Of a DNA stretch of 9,318 nt, positions 4,622-9,318 are shown piece by piece. Positions within the stretch are counted from its first letter, which is position 1. Every line of letters starts with the position of its first letter. Position numbers and translations under genes: made by a program. Location: NCBI GenBank assembly GCA_030640565.1, contig DAOWJD010000052.1:1-9318 (forward strand), written 5' to 3'. A model generated the notes under the pieces. That model did not search any database and had not been told where the DNA came from. It was given only the letters and a program-made list of their open reading frames with translations. The DNA is from Nanobdellota archaeon. Lineage in GTDB: Archaea > Nanobdellota > Nanobdellia > Pacearchaeales > GW2011-AR1.

Positions 4622-5989
4622 ATGAACAAGAAATTTTATGTGACAACTGCAATAGATTATGTGAATGCAGAGCCACACATAGGGCATGCATTTGAGAAAG
4701 TTATAGCTGATGCTTTAGCACGATATAGAAAATCAAAGGGAGACAAAGTTTTCTTTTTGACAGGAGTTGATGAAAATGCTCAAAAGAATGTCCAGGCTGC
4801 AGAAGCTGCTGGTATAGCTGTTAAAGAATTTATTGATAAAAATGCAGCTTTGTTTTTAGATTTGTGCAAGCAATTAAACATAAGTCATGATAAATTTATT
4901 AGAACCACTGCAAAAGAGCATGCTAAAGTTGTCCACGAAGTCTTGAAAAAAGTTACTGATAAAGGAGATATTTACAAAGGAAATTATGAAGGACATTATT
5001 GCACTGGTTGTGAGACTTTTATTACAAAAAAATATCTTGTAGATGGAAAATGTCCTGAGCATGACAAAGAACCAGAATTTCTAAAACAAGAAGCTTATTT
5101 TTTTAAACTAAGCAAATATAAGGAAAAACTGATTAAATTTGTTAAAACTTATATTGTTCCTGAATCTAGGAAAAAAGAGATTTTGTCAAGATTAAAAGAA
5201 GATTTAAAAGATGTTTGCATAAGTAGAAAAGATGCTGATTGGGGGATTGATTTTCCAGGAGATAAGAATTTTAAGGTTTGGGTTTGGATTGATGCTCTTA
5301 TTAATTATATTTCAGGAGCTAAAGAGAAATGGCCTGCAGATGTACATGTTATTGGAAAAGGAATTAACTGGTTTCATTCTGTAATCTGGCCTGCGATTTT
5401 AATATCTGCAGGTTATGAATTACCAAACACACTTTTGGTTCATGGATATTTGAATCTTGGTGGAAAAAAAATCTCAAAAACCTTGGGAAATATAATTGAT
5501 CCTTTAGAACTACTTAAAAAATATGGGGCAGACCCTGTTAGATATGCTTTGCTTAGATGTTCTGTTTTTGATGATTCTGATTTCAGTGAAGAGATTCTTA
5601 TTAAAAGACACAACAATGAGCTTGCGAACAAGCTCGGAAATTTGGTGAGTAGGGTTACAGGCTTGATTGAAAAAAATGGAGTGGAGAAAACAGAAAATAA
5701 ACTTATTAAAAAATTAAATCTCAAAAAAATAGAAAATTATATTGAAAATTATGAATTTGATAAATCCCTTAATGAGATTTTTGCCTTTATTGATATTTGT
5801 AATGAATATGTTCAAAGCAAGAAGATATGGGAAACTAAAGACAAGAAAGCACTTTACGAACTTAAAGAAAGCATTCTAAAAATCGCAGAACTTCTTTGGC
5901 CTTTTATCCCAGAATCAAGTGAGAAAATCACAAAACAATTTAGTGCGAAGAAAATTAAGAAAAGCGAGATTTTGTTTAAAAAGATTTGA
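4622..5989 (+). CDS. metG: Methionyl-tRNA synthetase, catalytic (alpha) subunit, bacterial-type
   Basis: A 455-aa class I synthetase that charges tRNA-Met with methionine using ATP. The HIGH motif is exact (residues 19-22) and KISKT (283-287) is the KMSKS loop. The connective domain has one zinc knuckle: C127, C130, C144 and H147 (YCTGC, then KCPEH). VWVWIDALINYISG and LVHGYLNLGGKKISKTLGN are typical. Residues about 325-455 form the helical anticodon-binding domain. Most archaeal MetRS have two zinc knuckles and about 700 residues; this short single-knuckle form resembles Thermus-like and other bacterial enzymes, so I infer transfer from bacteria. The C-terminal tRNA-binding domain is absent and is probably supplied by the gene at 7660-8001. 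Function is essentially certain; origin needs a tree. Confidence 0.96.
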   Translation: MNKKFYVTTAIDYVNAEPHIGHAFEKVIADALARYRKSKGDKVFFLTGVDENAQKNVQAAEAAGIAVKEFIDKNAALFLDLCKQLNISHDKFIRTTAKEHAKVVHEVLKKVTDKGDIYKGNYEGHYCTGCETFITKKYLVDGKCPEHDKEPEFLKQEAYFFKLSKYKEKLIKFVKTYIVPESRKKEILSRLKEDLKDVCISRKDADWGIDFPGDKNFKVWVWIDALINYISGAKEKWPADVHVIGKGINWFHSVIWPAILISAGYELPNTLLVHGYLNLGGKKISKTLGNIIDPLELLKKYGADPVRYALLRCSVFDDSDFSEEILIKRHNNELANKLGNLVSRVTGLIEKNGVEKTENKLIKKLNLKKIENYIENYEFDKSLNEIFAFIDICNEYVQSKKIWETKDKKALYELKESILKIAELLWPFIPESSEKITKQFSAKKIKKSEILFKKI

Positions 5990-6009
5990 TTTTGAGATTA
6001 TTAATAAAA

Positions 6010-6020
6010 ATATTTAAATA
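6010..6020 (+). promoter_or_regulatory. TATA box of the surface-protein pair
   Basis: ATATTTAAATA lies 45 nt before the ATG at 6060, which predicts a start near 6040 and a leader of about 20 nt. Unlike the leaderless genes nearby, the leader contains GAGGG (6052-6056) close to the ATG. Confidence 0.55.
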
Positions 6021-6023
6021 CTT

Positions 6024-6040
6024 CTTATTATTCTAATAAG
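6024..6040 (+). promoter_or_regulatory. Inverted repeat at the surface-gene transcription start
   Basis: CTTATTA-ttc-TAATAAG is a perfect 7-bp inverted repeat placed between the TATA box and the start codon, covering the predicted transcription start. The position suits a repressor operator. The AT-only arms make chance occurrence more likely than for the TrmB-divergon palindrome. Confidence 0.35.
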
Positions 6041-6059
6041 ATATAAGAAAAGAGGGAAG

Positions 6060-6836
6060 ATGGCTAGAAAATCTAACAAGCTTAAGATAAAAAAATTACA
6101 GATAAATTTTACAGATAAGTGGTTTTATACATTTGTAGTTGTAATTAGTTTAATTATAATTGGTGTTGGGGTTTATGCATTAACTCCAGGTGGATCTGGA
6201 GATCCAGGACACAATATTGATAGTGTTGGTCCCCCAAGTGGTTGTGTTGCTAATGAATATTTACAATGGGATGGTTCTGTGTGGACTTGTGCTGAAGGTG
6301 GAAGCGGGGGAGATATGTCAAATGTTGCTTTCACAAATATAAGTGAAACTTTTGATGAAAATTTAATTATTGCAAAAAATCTAACTGTAGATACAGATAC
6401 TTTGTTTGTTGATAGTACTAGTAGTGGTGTTGGTATTGGAACATTAGATCCAGGTGCATATAGATTATCTGTGAATGGAGATTTATCTAGTACTGGACCT
6501 ATACATACTGAGGCATATGGGATTTTTAAACAAGGAATCATTTTAGGAGATAATAGTGAAGAATGTGATACTAATTATGTTGGGATGTTAAGATACACTA
6601 ATTATTGTGCATATGATGACATTAGAAAGAGTTTTTTTGATATTTGCATGAAAATAAATGATTCATTTTATGAATGGCATACTTTAAAATTTAATGCTTG
6701 GGAGGATTTGTCTTGTGATACAAATGGTTGTCCTTTTGGTCAAACATATTATGTGTGTACATGGGGACCTGGTCCAGGTTGTTATGATTCAGAACCAGAA
6801 TATTGTTTTTATGAACCACCTCCTCTAGATGTTTAA
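6060..6836 (+). CDS. Membrane-anchored fibre-like surface protein, copy 1
   Basis: A 258-aa exported protein of no named family. A short Lys-rich cytoplasmic tail (1-20) precedes one signal-anchor helix (about 21-41), followed by PGGSGDPGHNID. C62 and C77 flank EYLQWDGSVWT, like the QWNG.W.C head motif of tail-fibre-type proteins. A GGSGG linker precedes a region (88-140) with NLTVDTDTLFVDSTS and VGIGTLDPGAYRLSVNGDL, the VGIGT..P...L.V.G pattern of trimeric fibre proteins. The C-terminus is Cys-rich (CDTNYVGMLRYTNYC, PGCYDSEPEYC), suggesting disulfides, and N-x-S/T sequons occur (NIS, NLT, NDS). It probably stands outside the cell on a membrane anchor; attachment or host contact is inference. 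The tandem paralog follows after 26 bp. Confidence 0.78.
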   Translation: MARKSNKLKIKKLQINFTDKWFYTFVVVISLIIIGVGVYALTPGGSGDPGHNIDSVGPPSGCVANEYLQWDGSVWTCAEGGSGGDMSNVAFTNISETFDENLIIAKNLTVDTDTLFVDSTSSGVGIGTLDPGAYRLSVNGDLSSTGPIHTEAYGIFKQGIILGDNSEECDTNYVGMLRYTNYCAYDDIRKSFFDICMKINDSFYEWHTLKFNAWEDLSCDTNGCPFGQTYYVCTWGPGPGCYDSEPEYCFYEPPPLDV

Positions 6837-7188
6837 AATAAAATAAAAGTGTATTGAGTAAGATGGCTGGAAAATCTAACAAACTTAAGGTGAAAAAATT
6901 ACAGATAAACTTTACAGATAAATGGTTTTATACATTTGTAGTTGTAATTAGTTTAATTGTAATTGGTATTGGAGTTTATGCAGTAAATCCAGGAGAATCT
7001 GGAGATCCAGGACACAATATTGATAGTATTGGTCCCCCAATTGCATGTGATACTGATCAATATTTACAATGGACTGGTTCTGTGTGGACTTGTGTAGAGG
7101 GTGGAAGTGGGGATATGTCCAATGTTGCTTTCACAAATATAAGTGAAACTTTTGATGAAAATTTAATTATTACAAAAAATCTAACTGT
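6060..7188 (+). repeat. Direct repeat from tandem duplication of the surface genes
   Basis: Bases 6060-6240 and 6863-7043 are highly similar (offset 803). Bases 6312-6388 and 7112-7188 differ at only two of 77 positions (offset 800, after a one-codon indel in the Gly linker). Similarity falls sharply from about 6390/7190 onward. The conserved blocks are long enough to support recombination between copies. Confidence 0.8.
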
Positions 7189-7648
7189 GGGCGCAGGTAC
7201 TTTGTTTGTTGATAGTAATACTGATAAAGTCGGCATCGGGATACTAAATCCAGAAGTGTTTAAATTAGCTGTAGGGGGACCTTTATTTAGTAGTGGGATT
7301 ATATATACTGATGGATACGGGGATTTTAAAAAAGGACTTATTTTAGGAGATAGTGAAACATGTTCTTCTGATTTTGTTGGAATGTTAAGATACAGAAAAT
7401 TTTGTTCAATACCTACTGCATGTAGTACTTATCTTGAATTATGCATGCAAAATGATACTAACGAATATGATTGGGCTATAATTTACCTACATAGTTGGGT
7501 TAGTGAAGGGGGTGGAGGCGAAGAGGATGAAGGAGAAGGTGATTGGAAAGATATAATGGAGTGTTCTCCAGGTCATGAGTTTTGGTGGTGTACAACTGCT
7601 CCTGGTTGTTATGAGTCTGAGCCAGATCATTGTTATTGGGTTGATTAA
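6863..7648 (+). CDS. Membrane-anchored fibre-like surface protein, copy 2
   Basis: A 261-aa tandem paralog of the preceding gene. I use ATG 6863 because it aligns with the start of copy 1 (MAGKSNKLKVKKLQ against MARKSNKLKIKKLQ); a TTG at 6854 would add three residues. The tail, anchor helix, PGHNIDS.GPP segment, QW.GSVWTC motif and NVAFTNISETFDENLII block are nearly identical to copy 1. The fibre repeat (VGIGILNPEVFKLAVGG) is recognisable but diverged. The C-terminal 100 residues share only the frame: Cys spacing, GMLRY, and PGCYESEPDHCYW. Copy 2 also has an acidic, Gly-rich GGGGEEDEGEGDW insert. It has no clear promoter of its own and is probably co-transcribed. Confidence 0.78.
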   Translation: MAGKSNKLKVKKLQINFTDKWFYTFVVVISLIVIGIGVYAVNPGESGDPGHNIDSIGPPIACDTDQYLQWTGSVWTCVEGGSGDMSNVAFTNISETFDENLIITKNLTVGAGTLFVDSNTDKVGIGILNPEVFKLAVGGPLFSSGIIYTDGYGDFKKGLILGDSETCSSDFVGMLRYRKFCSIPTACSTYLELCMQNDTNEYDWAIIYLHSWVSEGGGGEEDEGEGDWKDIMECSPGHEFWWCTTAPGCYESEPDHCYWVD

Positions 7649-7659
7649 TTCTTAAATTT

Positions 7660-8001
7660 TTAAAAAATCCTGCTGTTTAATTCAATATCTTCATCAGGCT
7701 GTAAAAGTCTCACTTTGCTTTCATCTTCACTAACTGCTGCAAGAATCATCCCCTGGCTTTCAATACTTTTGATTTTTCTTGGCTCAAGATTTGTAAAAAC
7801 TATACAAGTTTTTCCCTTAAGCTCTTCTACTTTATAGTATGGCTTTAAGCCAGCGACAAGGGTTCTTTTTTCTTTTCCAATATCTATAAGAAGTTTGTAA
7901 AGCTTATTAGCCCCTTCTATATTCTCTACTTCAAGAATCTTAGCTGTTCGCAAATCAATTTTTTGCCAATCAGAGAATTTTATATTTTCTATGTTTTCCA
8001 T
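7660..8001 (-). CDS. MetRS beta-like tRNA-binding protein
   Basis: A 113-aa single-domain protein with the EMAP/Trbp111 OB fold that forms the C-terminus of many MetRS enzymes. WQKIDLRTAKILEVENIEGA, then KLYKLLIDIGKEKRTLVAGL, then VFTNLEPRKIKSIESQGMIL follow that family almost throughout. The domain binds structured tRNA and dimerises. The catalytic MetRS at 4622-5989 lacks it, so the two probably act as a split alpha/beta enzyme although they are on opposite strands with two surface genes between. The gene follows MinD by 15 bp and is probably co-transcribed with it. It converges on surface copy 2 with 11 bp between stops. A free-standing tRNA chaperone role is an alternative. Confidence 0.92.
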   Translation of the reverse strand: MENIENIKFSDWQKIDLRTAKILEVENIEGANKLYKLLIDIGKEKRTLVAGLKPYYKVEELKGKTCIVFTNLEPRKIKSIESQGMILAAVSEDESKVRLLQPDEDIELNSRIF

Positions 8002-8016
8002 TTATTACTTATACTA

Positions 8017-8793
8017 TCACGCTTTTAATCCAAGTTTTTTTAAAAGTCTTTTAATGACTTTTTCCCTGTCTTTTTTTGAATCATATTCTGTGTCAAGAAT
8101 CTTAGCAGCAATTTCTTTATATGCACGAGCAGCATTGCTTTTTGGATAGAGATGTACTAAAGCATTTTTTTCATTTATTGACCTTTTAACATAATCATCT
8201 TCAGGAACCATTCCTAGGATAGGGATTTCAAGCATTTCCTTAACTACTTCTGGTGATAATTCTATCTTATCTCTTCTTACTCTTGTTACAATAACTCCTT
8301 TTACTGGTTTTTTCAGCTGTTCTGCAAACTTTACCGCCTTTAATGCATCTGTTATTGCAGGCATTTCAGGATTTGTAACTATAATTAATTCATCTGCTAG
8401 CCCTATTGCGCTGGAAGTTTCATCTCCAAGACCAGCAGCACAATCAACAATTATATGTTCTGAAATCTTTTTAAAATCCTTTTTAAAATCCTTCATCTTC
8501 TCTGGTTTTGTTTTTTTCAATTCTTTTATTGAGATAGAAGAAGGCATTATTTTTATTCCTGATTCGTGTTCATAAACAGCTTCAAAAGGTTCTGCCTTTC
8601 CTTGTAAAATATGGTTTAAACTTACAGGAACTTCAGGAGCATTTAGATGAATTCCAACATTAGGAGTAGAGAGATTTCCATCGATAACCAGGACATCTTG
8701 CCCAAAATAATTCATAGCAACAGCAAGATTTATTGCTGTTGTTGTTTTTCCTACACCTCCTTTTCCTGAAGTAATCACAATTATTTTTGCCAT
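8017..8793 (-). CDS. minD: MinD/ParA-family ATPase
   Basis: A 258-aa P-loop ATPase. It has the deviant Walker A SGKGGVGKTT with signature lysine K11 and catalytic K16, the switch I region VLVIDGNLSTPNVGIHLN (D37) typical of archaeal MinD, and the Walker B segment IIVDCAAGLG (D116). The last 18 residues (DREKVIKRLLKKLGLKA) form a basic amphipathic helix like the membrane-targeting sequence of MinD, so ATP-dependent membrane binding is likely. Archaeal MinD proteins position surface structures and other cargo; no MinE or MinC is visible here. It lies 2 bp after the 126-aa gene and 15 bp before the MetRS beta-like gene. The family is certain, but the cargo is unknown. Confidence 0.93.
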   Translation of the reverse strand: MAKIIVITSGKGGVGKTTTAINLAVAMNYFGQDVLVIDGNLSTPNVGIHLNAPEVPVSLNHILQGKAEPFEAVYEHESGIKIMPSSISIKELKKTKPEKMKDFKKDFKKISEHIIVDCAAGLGDETSSAIGLADELIIVTNPEMPAITDALKAVKFAEQLKKPVKGVIVTRVRRDKIELSPEVVKEMLEIPILGMVPEDDYVKRSINEKNALVHLYPKSNAARAYKEIAAKILDTEYDSKKDREKVIKRLLKKLGLKA

Positions 8794-8795
8794 TT

Positions 8796-9176
8796 TTAAT
8801 TATTTATTTCTCGATTTCTCTTATACAAATTTGAAAAACAAGAATAAGGTAATTCTATAAATAACGTTGCTGGGGGTAAAGACATATTATTGTCTCTGGA
8901 TTCAACTGCTTCATACATTCCGTCTGCTAATCCATAAGCATAAAATGGTGTTGCTCTAAGAACCGCATTTGATAAATCTGGACTATTCATCAATACAATT
9001 GAAGCTGAACCAACTAAAAAGCCCCCATACATTTTTAAAAAAGGTCTTGCTATTTTTAGATAACCCTCTGGAAGATCATAATTTTTTAGTTTTGATTTCA
9101 ATTCACGTGGAACAACCTCTGTTAAGAATGCGTCCTTTACGAATTTTACTATATTCTTTCCAAATTGTTTCGTCAT
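8796..9176 (-). CDS. Unrecognised 126-aa protein with a hydrophobic middle, upstream of minD
   Basis: I do not recognise this protein. The start is taken as ATG 9176; an in-frame TTG at 9185 would add three residues. The N-terminal 45 residues are basic and amphipathic (MTKQFGKNIVKFVKDAFLTE). A moderately hydrophobic stretch follows (MYGGFLVGSASIVLMNSPDL, then AVLRATPFYAYGLADGMYEA), which could form one membrane helix or a re-entrant hairpin. The C-terminus is short and polar (NLYKRNREINN). It ends 2 bp before the MinD start, so the two are almost surely co-translated and may be partners, for example a membrane anchor or a cargo adaptor. That role is inferred only from position. Confidence 0.65.
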   Translation of the reverse strand: MTKQFGKNIVKFVKDAFLTEVVPRELKSKLKNYDLPEGYLKIARPFLKMYGGFLVGSASIVLMNSPDLSNAVLRATPFYAYGLADGMYEAVESRDNNMSLPPATLFIELPYSCFSNLYKRNREINN

Positions 9177-9203
9177 TTTTATCAAAGAACTTCTAAATCC
9201 CGT

Positions 9204-9317
9204 CTATGATAAAAGAAATTGCTTTGTAGTGCTTATAAACTTTTCCAACTTCTCTGCATAAATTTTTAATTCTTCCAAATTTATATTTATTTCTTCTCCT
9301 TTATAAAAAATCCTGAG
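9204..9317 (-). CDS. C-terminal end of an unknown protein (partial)
   Basis: An open frame of 37 codons enters from the right edge and stops at TAG 9204-9206. It reads LRIFYKGEEININLEELKIY followed by AEKLEKFISTTKQFLLS, a charged helical composition ordinary for proteins in this genome. The other two minus-strand frames close sooner. Orientation matches the 126-aa gene, whose ATG is 27 bp further on. No family can be assigned from so short a piece. Confidence 0.5.
   Translation of the reverse strand, partial: LRIFYKGEEININLEELKIYAEKLEKFISTTKQFLLS
9231..9239 (-). promoter_or_regulatory. Possible TATA box for the 126-aa/minD/MetRS-beta operon
   Basis: The minus strand reads TTTATAAGC inside the end of the partial upstream gene. 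It predicts a start near 9209, giving a leader of about 33 nt to ATG 9176. The sequence is good but the distance differs from the leaderless genes, so this is tentative. Confidence 0.35.
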
Positions 9318-9318
9318 A

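Noticed and set aside
6173..6541. Minus-strand 122-codon open frame inside surface copy 1
   Set aside because: The plus-strand frame has a signal anchor, conserved motifs and a paralog preserved at protein level. The opposite frame is proline-rich without recognisable structure and is not kept open as an equivalent frame in copy 2.
6060..7648. Surface pair as part of an integrated virus
   Set aside because: The fibre-type motifs recall tail fibres, but both proteins carry a cellular-style membrane anchor, and no capsid, terminase, portal or integrase gene is near. tRNA-Ile shows no attachment-site repeat that I can find.
7640..7680. Hairpin terminator between surface copy 2 and the MetRS beta-like gene
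   Set aside because: The 11-bp gap has A- and T-runs that may help end transcription in both directions, but there is no GC-rich stem, so I do not annotate a hairpin terminator.

Overview
The window is AT-rich and archaeal. The evidence is a eukaryote/archaea-type ribosomal protein (eL15), an archaeal-type ATP-dependent DNA ligase N-terminus, a tRNA interrupted by bulge-helix-bulge introns, a TrmB-type regulator and TATA boxes instead of bacterial -10/-35 promoters. For at least five genes the TATA box is centred 25-26 nt before the start codon, which implies leaderless mRNAs. Short intergenic gaps, small proteins, a LAGLIDADG gene of a type common in such genomes and a bacterial-like MetRS suggest a DPANN archaeon near Pacearchaeota/Woesearchaeota. 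That placement is inference.

Bases 1-4005 read leftward. From the right they hold a TrmB-like regulator, a zinc-ribbon protein with an Hsp20/ArsA-like C-terminal domain, a free-standing LAGLIDADG endonuclease, tRNA-Ile(GAU), eL15, a DUF5661 protein, a small membrane protein and the start of DNA ligase (cut by the left edge). The tRNA is the most unusual object. I can fold it only with two introns, one at 30/31 (36 nt) and one at 37/38 (38 nt). The anticodon then lies on a 7-nt internal exon. The last sense codon and stop codon of the endonuclease gene form the core of the tRNA TATA box.

Bases 4100-7648 read rightward. They hold an unrecognised 159-aa protein divergent from the TrmB-like gene, with a 16-bp palindrome between them; a 455-aa bacterial-type methionyl-tRNA synthetase catalytic subunit; and two tandem paralogous membrane-anchored, cysteine-rich, fibre-like surface proteins. 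The paralogs are nearly identical over parts of their N-terminal halves and strongly diverged at the C-terminal ends.

Bases 7660-9317 read leftward. From the right they hold the C-terminal end of a gene entering from the right edge, an unrecognised 126-aa protein with a hydrophobic middle, a MinD-family ATPase with a basic amphipathic C-terminus, and a MetRS beta-like tRNA-binding protein that probably supplies the domain missing from the catalytic subunit.

Much of the window is translation machinery (tRNA-Ile, eL15, both MetRS parts). The less ordinary parts are the split-anticodon tRNA with its adjoining endonuclease, the diversified surface pair and the TrmB divergon. I see no CRISPR array, insertion sequence, rRNA or replication origin, and no gene-free stretch over 300 bases.
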